A DNA stretch of 19,022 nucleotides from Chrysochromulina parva (lineage: Eukaryota > Haptophyta > Prymnesiales > Chrysochromulinaceae), in the NCBI GenBank assembly GCA_002887195.1, contig PJAB01000927.1, positions 1 to 19,022 of the forward strand, read 5' to 3'. Positions 6,643 through 14,912 of the stretch are shown here, one piece after another. Position 1 is the stretch's first letter, and the number at the start of each line of letters is the position of its first letter. The translations under genes were made by a program, and so were the position numbers. The notes below the pieces were generated by a model. It saw only the letters and a list, made by a program, of their open reading frames with translations, was not told the DNA's origin and ran no database searches.

Positions 6643-8763
6643 TCATATGCGCAAGACGACATCTTCGTCCTGCTCCGGACCATCGCCTGCTGAGGATAGC
6701 CTCGCTGTCGAGTTCCTGTGGATGGAGGCGAGGCTTGTTGGCGAGAGACTCGTGTCGAAGGCCCCCAGCGCCGTCACGGGCGCCCGATCCGGAGGGGTGG
6801 TCGGCGGGTCGAGGTTCAACCAACGCCCTCCCTCCAGTGGCATCAACTGGGGGGCGTATTGGTGCGGGCTGACAGCGCCCGTGCCCCGACGCTCTGCCTC
6901 TAACCGTGCTGCCGCCACCACCTCCAACCGTTCTGCCTCTAACCGTTCCAAGGCGACTCGCAGCCGCTCTTTCGCCACCAGGCGCTCCGCCTCCACCTCC
7001 TCCAACGTCCCGTCCAGGCTAAGCGCACCCGACCCGTCCGACCCCTCGAAGCCCTCGTGGCCATTTGGCGCCATCGAGGGCGGCATCGAGGGCTGCGTAG
7101 GGGCGCGCCTCCGCGGCGACGTCGGGGTACATACCTGATGGTGCACTTTGCTTGTGCTGCCACCAGCCTCGTCGATCCGTTTTCGGAGATCGAGTGTGGA
7201 GATCGGGACCGCGTGGAGACCGGGTGTGGATTCCGTTGGCCGCACCGAGCGCGACCACTCGAGGACATCGTTCTCTGTCGATAAATTGAGGGCCTCATTC
7301 AGCGGCAAGTCGGATCGAATGGAGGAGTGCGCGAGTGGCGTTGGCTGCGGCGTCAAGGTTGGCGGGGCTGCAGGAGCCGGCGAGTGTGCCGCCTGCATCT
7401 GTGCCTGCCGCAGCTGCTCCTCCAACTCAACCACGCGCGCCTCGGCCTTGGCAAGCCGCGCCGCTGCCTTCGCTTGGCTTGCCGGTGTGCCGCCGGCCTC
7501 GAGCACCTCGACGCGGCACGCGAGCTGCTCCGCCAGCACGGTGGTCGACCGCAGAAGCTGCTGAAGATCGCGGGTCTCTTTGTCCAGCTCTGCTATGCGG
7601 CTTGCCAATGCCGCCGCATGAGCCTCGGAGGCGCTCAGCTTGGCGCTCAGCTTGGCCTCGAGGCTGTCGTTGTCGTCGGCTGGCGCCTCTGACGCCAGCG
7701 TTGGCGGCGGCACGGGCGTTGATGAAAGCACGGGCGAAAGCGCTGACGGCGGCAGCCGCGGCATCTCTTCTTCGTCCGTGTCGGGCTCAGTGTCGGGCTC
7801 AGAGGGCTCATTGAAGTCATCACCACCCAGCGAGACCGCGGCACTTATCGTTCGGGTAGCAGCGGGCACCGCCGGATCTTGCGCCTTTGCCTTCTCTGCA
7901 TCCGTAGCACAGCGCTCCGCTTCTGCCAGCATGGCTTCTCTCGCACTCGCACTCCGCTCGGCTGCGGCGAGCTGCGCTCGCAGCTCGTCCACTTGCTTGG
8001 CCAGGCTTGCATGCGCACTGTCTGCATGGGCAATCGCACCATGATGGGCAATCGCGCCATGATGGGCGCCGTCCGCAGCAGTCGCAGGAGTCGCAGCAGC
8101 AGCGACCGCACGCAAGGTGCCGTTGCCGTTGCCGTTGCCGCTGCCGCTGATAGGCTTAGTGCTCCCGGATGCACCCTTGCGCATGAAACCCCAACTCGGG
8201 ACTCGCTCCCGCCCCGGGGCCATCAAGGTTGTTGCGAGCCAATCGAAACCCCTTTCTATGCCTGTGCCATCAAGAGCGATGGTGCCCTGTACGTGCCACT
8301 GTAGAAGCCCCAACTCGGCCAACCCCACCCTTTTCGCAATCTCTTGGGGCGACAGCGCATTCGGCTGGTCCTGCTTGTTCGCGAGCAGCAGCACGGCTGT
8401 GCTCGAGAGATCGACGCTCGTAAACAACTTCTCAAACTCACGCCTTGCCTCGGGAATTCGTTGCAGGTCAGTGGAGTCGACGACAATGAGAAGTCCGTTG
8501 GTCGCCCGGCAGTACTGTGGCCAAAGTTCGCGCATTTTATGCTGTCCACCGACGTCGAAATACGTGATGTGAAGTACATCGCGGCCAACGTGGTGTACCA
8601 CCGTGGTCATCAAGAAACCGATTGTCGGCATAGGAGACTTGTCATCCACCGTGCGTCCGCGCCGATTGAGGTAGCGCACCACGGACGTCTTGCCGGCGTT
8701 GTTGAGGCCTACGACAACGATCCTCGCCTTGCGCTCGCCTTCCTTTCCTACATAGTAGGCCAT
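6643..8763 (-). CDS. ARF-like small GTPase fused to a coiled-coil tail
   Basis: The frame is open further upstream, but the start is taken as the ATG at 8763 because it gives MAYYVGKEGERKARIVVVG, a normal ARF/ARL N-terminus, and a TATA box lies about 140 bp upstream. Length is 706 residues against about 180 for a plain ARF. GTPase domain, residues 12-181: P-loop GLNNAGKTS (19-27), switch I PTIGF (46-50), DVGGQ (70-74), NKQD (129-132), then GFDWL. Gly2 is absent (MAYY), so no N-myristoylation. From about 185 on: a Gly/Asn-Gly tract, HHGAIA repeats, a coiled coil (SLAKQVDELRAQL and following), an acidic Pro-rich linker with EPDTEPDTDEEEMP, a second coiled coil (LASRIAELDKETRDLQQLL), and a third helix rich in EAERL. 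ARL13 also has a coiled-coil tail, but this GTPase keeps the DVGGQ glutamine. A membrane-traffic or ciliary role is inference. Confidence 0.82.
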   Translation of the reverse strand: MAYYVGKEGERKARIVVVGLNNAGKTSVVRYLNRRGRTVDDKSPMPTIGFLMTTVVHHVGRDVLHITYFDVGGQHKMRELWPQYCRATNGLLIVVDSTDLQRIPEARREFEKLFTSVDLSSTAVLLLANKQDQPNALSPQEIAKRVGLAELGLLQWHVQGTIALDGTGIERGFDWLATTLMAPGRERVPSWGFMRKGASGSTKPISGSGNGNGNGTLRAVAAAATPATAADGAHHGAIAHHGAIAHADSAHASLAKQVDELRAQLAAAERSASAREAMLAEAERCATDAEKAKAQDPAVPAATRTISAAVSLGGDDFNEPSEPDTEPDTDEEEMPRLPPSALSPVLSSTPVPPPTLASEAPADDNDSLEAKLSAKLSASEAHAAALASRIAELDKETRDLQQLLRSTTVLAEQLACRVEVLEAGGTPASQAKAAARLAKAEARVVELEEQLRQAQMQAAHSPAPAAPPTLTPQPTPLAHSSIRSDLPLNEALNLSTENDVLEWSRSVRPTESTPGLHAVPISTLDLRKRIDEAGGSTSKVHHQVCTPTSPRRRAPTQPSMPPSMAPNGHEGFEGSDGSGALSLDGTLEEVEAERLVAKERLRVALERLEAERLEVVAAARLEAERRGTGAVSPHQYAPQLMPLEGGRWLNLDPPTTPPDRAPVTALGAFDTSLSPTSLASIHRNSTARLSSAGDGPEQDEDVVLRI

Positions 8764-9175
8764 GAGTGTAACGCGGAGTGAAAGAGGCGGGTGGAGCGGA
8801 GCGCGTGGCGCCGTCCCGGGCAATGCCGTGTGAACATGGGTGTGAATTTGTTCGGCGCGCACCCGCGGCGCCGGACGCGCCGCCCGCCGCTTCCCGCCGC
8901 GCTTTATACGTTCTTGGCGTATATAGGCCGTAGCTCTCGCGAGTCTCGTGGGAACGCTCGGTACCTCGTGCAGGATTCGAACCATTCGTCCGCCGCACAC
9001 CCCTGCTCTGTGCGCTCCACTGTGAGTGCCGACCTACTTATCCTATACTTCGCCTTCCGGTTCCAGTACAGCTGTGTTCAATGTATAGGCACGATGCTCG
9101 ATGGTCGATGCGTGTTAAGGCTTGACCTGACAAGACCTGACACCACCGACGTCGTCTTTCATATCCAAACTCTGC
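8764..9175. other. Intergenic: GTPase promoter and transaldolase 3' region
   Basis: There is no gene in these 412 bp. The left part is the 5' leader and promoter of the GTPase gene, including the TATA pair. The right part should hold the transaldolase 3' untranslated region. A short near-repeat of GACCTGACA occurs at about 9124-9141. A perfect B-box-like word GGTTCGAATCC (minus strand, about 8972-8982) is present, but no tRNA fold surrounds it. Confidence 0.5.
8903..8926 (-). promoter_or_regulatory. Twin TATA-like boxes upstream of the GTPase gene
   Basis: Read on the minus strand, TATAAA lies at 8908-8903 and TATATA at about 8925-8920, roughly 140 and 157 bp upstream of the chosen ATG at 8763. 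They sit inside otherwise GC-rich DNA, and no other intergenic region here has a comparable pair. They support a transcription start near 8870-8880 and the downstream ATG choice. Confidence 0.5.
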
Positions 9176-10692
9176 TCACAGCTTCCCACGCAGGGCAGCC
9201 TCGAGCTTGAGCGTCTCCGCGACGAACATGTTGATACCTTCTGCCATCTTTGTGGTGGCACACACATCGGCGTTGAGCGCGAATCGGAACTCGGCTTCGG
9301 AGATGTCGCCGTCTCCCACGATGGAATCGGCGCACGCGGCGCTCGCCGCTGCGGGTGTGAGCTGCCGCAGAAGTGGCTCTTGCGTGGCAGCCAGCTGGTC
9401 GAGGATCGATGGCGGGATCGTCACTTCCGACACGAGGATAGGGGGTAGGGTGGGAGGGCGTGCAGAGTCAGCATGCAGGCGGAGAAGCACAGGCAGAGAA
9501 CCGTAGCATGGAATAGGGGCGCGGGGGTTGGATCGCCGTGTTCCCACTGCGGTCGACACCCGCGAGCGCCACGATCTCGTCGGTCGCATGCTCCGCGATC
9601 TTATCAGCCGGTGTCGAGCGCGATGGCCGCCAGGATGCGGGCATGCAGATGGTATTCTCGTGCCCAAACTTTTTGTAGTAAGCGTACATGCGGCTGACAC
9701 TCTTGACGCCCGGGTCCTCCGAGGGTTCGTATGCCTTCTTGCCACCGTTGGCCCCGGCCCAGTCCTTGATGCGGCCGGGGAAGGGCGAGACTGCCAAGAG
9801 AGAGAGAGGGAGACAAAGAGAGAGAGAGGCGATGGATCGGAAAACTGCCTCTAGTACGAAGGGCGCAGAGTGCAGGGCAATGTACGGCAATGCAGGGCGA
9901 TGTGCGGGCAATGAACGGCACTGCAGGGCACTGCAGGGCAAATGAACGGCACTGCATGGATATCGATCTCTGATTCGGTCTCAGCTCTCAGCTCTCAGGG
10001 CAATCGATCTCTGCTTCAGTCTCGAAGGCCGTACTGAGGCGTGCGCCCGCCTGCGCGGCCGCGACCGCCTGGATAAAGCCAAAGATCAGGGTGATGTTGC
10101 AGGTGATCCCCTCCTTTTCGAGCACTTTGGCCGCCTGGATGCCCTCCCACGTGCCAGCAAGCTTGACAAGCACGCGAGTGCGAGGCACACCCGCCGCCTC
10201 ATACATGGCAATGATGCGGCGCGCACGCGCGATCGACTCTTCCGTGTCAAAAGAGGCGCGAATGTCCACCTCGGTCGACACGTAGCCAGGTACGAGCTTA
10301 ACGATCTCAAGGCCGAGCTCCACTGCGAGCCTATCCATGGCGAGCTCGAGCACCGCCTCAGTCCCTTTGGCATTTTTCTTGGCGTAGGCAATCGCGCTGT
10401 CCACAAACGCGATATACCGAGCATCTCCGCTCAGGCCAGCCTGTGAGACGAACAGCGGGTTGGTCGTTGCGTCCGTGATCAAGCCGGTTGCACCGTATGC
10501 CTTGATGATGTCAAGGTCTCCCGTGTCGATTGAGAGTGTCGTCATGCGAGCGAGCTGCGCGAGCTGCGACGCCTCGGGGACAGCGATGGAAGCTGCTGTA
10601 GGCGTACCCGCCCGACTGGTGTGAACACCCGCCCGCCCGAGCAGCAGCGCGCCAGTGCTGAAGACCGCGGATAAACTCAGAGAGAGATGCAT
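9176..10692 (-). CDS. Transaldolase with N-terminal targeting presequence (three exons)
   Basis: Exons on the minus strand: 10692-10035, 9790-9548 and 9423-9176, giving 382 residues. Both introns are GT-AG (244 and 124 nt), and the joins restore RLISPFPGR and DRMTIPPS. Seen: IDTGDL (D56), TDATTNP (about 73-79), KLVPGYVSTEVD, the Schiff-base lysine in VLVKLAGTWEGI (K177), CNITLIF (T201), DPGVKSV, LAGVD, and a C-terminus TTKMAEGINMF. Known: transaldolase moves a dihydroxyacetone unit between sugar phosphates in the pentose phosphate pathway. Bacterial TalB has 317 residues; here about 36 extra N-terminal residues (MHLSLSLSAVFSTGALLLGR and a Ser/Thr/Ala-rich stretch) look like a signal or bipartite plastid presequence. 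Odd: about 13 extra residues (near 274-287) follow the conserved M-x-ASW/F-R motif. The gene diverges from ATG4. Confidence 0.9.
9871..9952. repeat. 10-bp minisatellite in transaldolase intron 1
   Basis: About eight imperfect copies of a 10-11 bp unit close to TGCAGGGCAA (variants TGTACGGCAA, TGAACGGCAC) lie inside the 244-nt first intron. In the same intron a GA-rich simple tract at about 9796-9830 forms the polypyrimidine tract on the coding strand. A 20-bp near-repeat (ATCGATCTCTG-type) lies at 9962-9981 and 10003-10022, the second copy near the donor site. Confidence 0.75.
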
Positions 10693-10900
10693 GGCCGAGA
10701 GGCCTTCGGCGACTTCGGAGATAGTGAATCTCCATTCTGTCGAGACAGGACGAGACCGGTGCTCTTGTCGTGTACGCAGCTCGGCGACCTCCGAGAAGGA
10801 GCAATCCGCAAACTTCTTGTTCCCCTTTTCTCGCTTGCCTTATCGATGACTTCTTTAGTGGGCGGCGGCTGAACGAGCCTGGGCCTCGGCTTACCGCACG
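10693..10900. promoter_or_regulatory. Divergent promoter between transaldolase and ATG4
   Basis: The 208 bp between the opposite start codons carry a direct repeat of CGGCGAC[CT]TC[CG]GAGA at 10707-10721 and 10782-10796, 75 bp apart. A pyrimidine-rich stretch (10812-10840) lies upstream of the ATG4 start. No TATA box was seen. The repeated 15-mer is a candidate factor-binding site, but its meaning is unknown. Confidence 0.4.
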
Positions 10901-12895
10901 ATGAGCGGCCTGGAGCGGCTCACGCTCACCAACGTCAAAGAATGGCTGCGTGCCAAGGCCATGGAGGCCAGCCTCGAGCAAGCCTCTAATTTTGCATGGC
11001 TACACATGAAGGCGACGGAAGCTGGCTATCACCTGTCAAACGCCTTGAGCAGGCCGATCGGTGACCCGCCGAGTGTAGCTTTTGGCGGTGTGCCGGTCGT
11101 CATGCTGGGTTGCTCGTACGTCCCTGCGCTCACAAGCGGCAACTTGCACGAGCGCGAGGCACGGCTCGTGCATGACCTGCGCTCGCGCGTATGGCTTACA
11201 TACCGGAGCAATTTCCCGCCCATTTCGGGAACGAACCACACGACAGATGCGGGCTGGGGATGTATGTTGCGGTGCGGCCAGATGATCCTTGCGCAGACAC
11301 TGCTTGCGCTGCTTGCTGGTCGTGGATGGCGCAGCGACGCTGTGCCTGCGTGGGCTCCGCAGCTTGCGACGGATTGCGAGACAGCGCCACCACACCATGA
11401 TGGCGGCGCAGCGGATACCGCTGCCGCAACAGCAGCAACCGGAAAGGGAGACGCCGTCGCACGTACAGCGGGTACCAGCAGGAAGGCAGCGGCATCAGCA
11501 GCAGCAGCGGCAGCGGCAGCAGCAGCGGCAACAGCCGCAGGAGCAGCAGCCGCAGGAGCAGCGGCAGGAGCAGCGGCAAGAGAAGGAGGAGGAGGAGATG
11601 GAAAAGGAGGAGGAGGAGGAGGAGTGACAGCGCCAGACAGCGCCTCCGGAGCGTCGTCGGCGCCCATCACGGCGCCGTGGAGCGAGGCGGCGCTGCTCGC
11701 GCTCTTTGCGGATACGCCCGACGCGCCCTTCTCGGTACATCGCATCGCCCTCGAGGGCGGGGTGCTTGGTACCCCGGCGGGCGGGTGGCACGCGCCGACC
11801 ACGATCTGCCAGGTGCTTGCCGTGCTCGTTCACCATGCCGTAGACGCGGCCGTGAAGCTGCGCGTCGCCGAGCCCTTCGGAGCCGCTGTGAATGTGAACG
11901 TCGCCGAGCCCTTCGGAGCTGCTGTGAATGTGAACGTCGCCGAGCCCTTCGGAGCTGCTGTGAATGTGAACGTCGCCGAGCCCTTCGGTGCCGCTGCCGA
12001 GCCCGCGGCATTGCGCTCGACAAACCCAGTGACGAGCCCAGTGACGACGACGGGCCCGGCCATCAACCCAGCGGAGGCGACGACCGCGCACACGGACGGC
12101 GACGAGCCGGCGGAGGCCGATGCCGAAGGCGGCGGCCATCCGAAGGCGGTACCGCAGGCGGCCGAGGCTGAGTCCCCGAGCGGCGAGTGCGACGACACGT
12201 CGCTCGAGGCGAAGCTGCTCGAGGCGACGTTGCAGGAGGCGCAGCAGCTACTCGCGCTCGAGGCGGAGGCGGCGGCTGCCAAGGAGGCCGCCGCGGCCGC
12301 CGTCGCCGCGGTGCTGCCCGAGCTCTCGGTGCACGTGGCTATGGACGGGACCCTCTACCGGCAGCACGTCGAGGAGGCGGCAGGGCGCGGCGGTGGCGGC
12401 TCGTGGCGGCCGGTCCTTATCTTCATTCCGCTGCGCCTGGGTCTCGAGAGCCTCAACCCGCAGTATGCGCCTGCGCTCGCTCGCCTCTTTGGCCTTCCAC
12501 AGAGCGTCGGTATGATCGGTGGCCGGCCGCGCGCCGCGCACTACTTCGTGGGCAGCACGAGCGCGGGTAAGCTTCTTTACCTCGACCCGCACACGGTGCA
12601 GCCGGCGCTGCGGCGCGAGGCGCCCGAGGTGCGCTCGTGCCACTACACGGCGCCCACTGTGCCCTCGATCCGCACGCTCGAGCTCGATCCGTCGCTGGCG
12701 CTCGGCTTCCTTTGCCGCTCGCACGCCGACTTGGACAGGTTATGCACCGACTGCGAGGCGCTCTTCGCCACGTGTCTGCCCCCATTCAGCCTCGCGCACG
12801 CCCCGCCCAACTTTGACCTCGTGGGCGAGGGAGGAGCAGGCGCCGACGAAGGCGAGGGCGGCGGCGAGGACGATGAGGACATGGTCTTGCTCTGA
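10901..12895 (+). CDS. ATG4: ATG4 cysteine protease (peptidase family C54) with low-complexity inserts
   Basis: Single exon, 664 residues; ordinary ATG4 proteins have about 350-500. Catalytic parts: GTNHTTDAGWGCMLRCGQM with the nucleophile C121; SVHRIALEG through GGWHAPTTICQVL (about 277-307); MIGGRPRAAHYFVG (about 540-553); and YLDPHTVQ with D562 and H564. ATG4 cuts the C-terminus of ATG8 to expose its glycine and later removes ATG8 from phosphatidylethanolamine; it acts in the cytosol in autophagy. Two inserts split the fold: about 150-254 (poly-Ala, then Gly/Glu-rich) and about 313-472 (a 12-residue tandem repeat, then Ala/Glu-rich helix). C-terminal NFDLV (F638) fits the [FWY]xx[LIV] ATG8-interaction pattern and is followed by an acidic tail ending DEDMVLL. 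The ATG at 10901 gives a normal N-terminal block. Confidence 0.93.
   Translation: MSGLERLTLTNVKEWLRAKAMEASLEQASNFAWLHMKATEAGYHLSNALSRPIGDPPSVAFGGVPVVMLGCSYVPALTSGNLHEREARLVHDLRSRVWLTYRSNFPPISGTNHTTDAGWGCMLRCGQMILAQTLLALLAGRGWRSDAVPAWAPQLATDCETAPPHHDGGAADTAAATAATGKGDAVARTAGTSRKAAASAAAAAAAAAAATAAGAAAAGAAAGAAAREGGGGDGKGGGGGGVTAPDSASGASSAPITAPWSEAALLALFADTPDAPFSVHRIALEGGVLGTPAGGWHAPTTICQVLAVLVHHAVDAAVKLRVAEPFGAAVNVNVAEPFGAAVNVNVAEPFGAAVNVNVAEPFGAAAEPAALRSTNPVTSPVTTTGPAINPAEATTAHTDGDEPAEADAEGGGHPKAVPQAAEAESPSGECDDTSLEAKLLEATLQEAQQLLALEAEAAAAKEAAAAAVAAVLPELSVHVAMDGTLYRQHVEEAAGRGGGGSWRPVLIFIPLRLGLESLNPQYAPALARLFGLPQSVGMIGGRPRAAHYFVGSTSAGKLLYLDPHTVQPALRREAPEVRSCHYTAPTVPSIRTLELDPSLALGFLCRSHADLDRLCTDCEALFATCLPPFSLAHAPPNFDLVGEGGAGADEGEGGGEDDEDMVLL
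11489..11626 (+). repeat. GCA/GGA simple-sequence tract in ATG4
   Basis: A GCAGCAGCGGCA-type run encodes mostly alanine and is followed by a GGAGGAGGA-type run encoding glycine with acidic and basic residues. Together they form most of the first ATG4 insert. The run keeps frame, so it behaves as an expandable coding microsatellite. Confidence 0.8.
11864..11990 (+). repeat. 36-bp tandem repeat in ATG4
   Basis: Three full copies and one partial copy of a 36-bp unit encode VAEPFGAAVNVN. Copies begin at 11864, 11900, 11936 and 11972 and differ by only one or two bases. This near-identity points to recent slippage or unequal exchange and to likely copy-number variation between strains. Confidence 0.93.
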
Positions 12896-13067
12896 AAGAG
12901 TGTCGACAGCCGTGCTTGGTCGTGGCGGCAACGCCACGATCGTCGCTTCCTGCGCGTCGCGAGCTTTGCATCTCGGCCATGATATCGGAAACAAAGTTTT
13001 CATTCCACAAGCCGCCGTGCACAGCTCATCGACCAGTTCACAGTTTCTTTTTGTGGACTCGGTGAGC

Positions 13068-14188
13068 ATGGTCATCGACCCCGCCACCACCTTTGCCATT
13101 GTTGGCTACGCGTCGTGCTCATCATTCATGCTCGTGATCAACAAGGTCGCCGTGCACTTTCTTCCTGCACCAGGCTTCGTGCTCTTCGCGCAGTGCATGT
13201 CCTCGTGGATCGCCGTCAAGCTTGCAGGCTTGCTCGGGCTCATCGACGTTGACGAGCTCGAGTGGCCGAAGGCAAAGGCCTTCTTCCCCGTTGCGGCAGC
13301 CTTCCTCGCGTGCATTTTCGCCAACATCAAGACGCTGCAGTTCGCCAACGTCGAGACGTTCGTCGTCTTCCGTGCATCAACACCTCTAGTGATCGGCATC
13401 GCTGAATGGTGGTTCATGGGCCGTGAGCTGCCCAATGCACGCTCAGCGGCTGCGATGCTCACGCTCTGTGCCGGCGCGGTCTTCTACGTTCTAACGGACG
13501 CCTCCTTCAAGGTGGACCCAGATGTCAGCCTTGGGTACGCGTGGGTCGTCGTCTGGTACGTCATCTTCTCTTTCGACCAGCTCTACATCAAGCACGCCGT
13601 CGACACTGTGAAGATGCGTTCCAACTGGGGACGCGTCTACTACACCAACCTGTGGGCATCGATCCTTCTGTTTTGGCTCACGCTCGCGACCGAGCCGCAG
13701 ACTCTCACGGCCATGCAATGGACGTTCAAACCTGTCGCCGCGCTGAGCCTCTCTTGTGCTGCTGGCGTCGCGATGTCGTACTTTGCCTTCCTCTGCCGCG
13801 CAGCAGTGTCAGCGACTTCATTCACCGTCATCGGCAACGTCTGCAAGGTGCTCGCGCCGCGCAGCACCTGCCGAGGGAGATTGCCTCACCGCCCTGCTAC
13901 TCTGGGCGGAGCGCCCACTGCTGTGCACCCTGCGCACAGGTCGTCACAATCCTGATCAACGTGAGCATATGGGACAAACACGCCTCCATCGAGGGCCTAG
14001 GCGCGCTCTTCCTGTGCCTCGTCGCTGCCGCCGCGTACGAGCAGGCTCCCTTTCGGAGGAAAGAGGCTGCGAGCGAGAAGGAGCGCATACTCCAAAGCGA
14101 GGTGGAGATGGGGCTCGGCAAGGACGATGTCGGCGAATCGGACACCGAACGGGCCGCGTCGAGCCCAGAGCGCGCGCGTCCTCGCTAG
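13068..14188 (+). CDS. Golgi nucleotide-sugar transporter, TPT/GONST type (two exons)
   Basis: Exons 13068-13847 and 13940-14188 give 342 residues; the 92-nt GT-AG intron joins VIGNVCK to VVTILINVSIWDKHAS. The start ATG at 13068 (context AGCATGG) leaves a 172-bp gap after ATG4; the frame is open upstream but shows no transporter-like sequence. About nine to ten hydrophobic segments are spread over residues 5-320, with NKVAVHFLPAPGF early, FRASTPL mid-protein and SATSFTVIGN before the splice. Known: drug/metabolite transporters of this branch exchange cytosolic nucleotide sugars for lumenal nucleoside monophosphates in the Golgi. The C-terminal WDKHAS block resembles plant GONST3/GONST4, which favours a GDP-sugar, but that is from memory. 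The tail is charged and cytosolic. Convergent with the next gene. Confidence 0.85.
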
Positions 14189-14912
14189 GTCCACACGAAA
14201 CGATTCACCCAAACCCATGCAACCTCTTCCAGCTGATGCGTCAGTCAGATCTGCGAAGTGCGCACATTTGATGACCCGAGCCCGACTCTGAGACTCGCGC
14301 ATCGGCGGAGCTCTCTGGCGCGTGGCGGCGGGACTGGGTTCTGGAGCCATACCACTCGACCTACGAACCTACCACTGGACGGGACGCGACGGAGCGGCCC
14401 GCTCCCGCCCCGCCCGGCGGGACCGCCACCCGCGCCGCGGAAAAACGCGAATACAACACTTTTTGCCGTCGATATTATAGGTTTGGTGTTAGGTTTGTGT
14501 AAATCTTTACTTTTCGTGCGGAGTGCCCGCGGGTCCGCGCCGGGGAGATCAGGTGAATAACCCGATACCCCGTATGGCAACTTGACGAACGCGAATGCGA
14601 CGACGCTCGAGGCCGCGTTATCGGTGCCCGCTCGCAGCGATTGCGAATGCGGCGCAAGAGAGGCGAGCGATCCGAGACTCGAAGGAAGACGTCCTCGGAT
14701 CCGTACGCGAGGTAAACGCGAGGTTGATGGATGACGCACCGGCTGATCACCATACCCGAGGTCGCAAATGAACTTCGAAGAGGGAGTGGGGCTAACCGCC
14801 ACACCTCAGAGATCGCTGCCGGTATGCGTGCTGATCAGCTGCCAGGGCCTCCGTATGCCTCCGACCCGATCGCGGACTCGATCTTCGTCTGAAAGCGCTG
14901 AGGCGGCTCAGC
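14189..14912. other. Convergent intergenic region, nothing recognised
   Basis: These 724 bp lie between two convergent stops. No frame gives a believable protein. A T/A-richer island at about 14455-14515 stands out in GC-rich DNA and could be 3' untranslated or terminator-proximal sequence. No RNA gene, repeat array or mobile element is visible. Confidence 0.5.

Noticed and set aside
8965..8990. Possible tRNA gene on the minus strand, with a perfect B-box word GGTTCGAATCC.
   Set aside because: Only two base pairs form in the T stem, no matching acceptor stem or anticodon arm is found, and no A box sits at the right distance.
9176..9330. EF-hand at the transaldolase C-terminus (GDGDISEAEF).
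   Set aside because: Loop positions 1 and 3 lack acidic residues, and the stretch aligns with the ordinary ITESEF segment of bacterial transaldolase.
12519..13067. An upstream extension of the transporter frame overlapping the ATG4 3' part.
   Set aside because: It is the shadow of ATG4 in another frame, and the segment after the ATG4 stop has no transporter features; the ATG at 13068 begins the hydrophobic protein.
14245..14802. 185-codon minus-strand frame between the convergent genes.
   Set aside because: No domain, no homologue recognised, Ser/Arg/Pro-rich random composition, and located in a probable 3' untranslated region.
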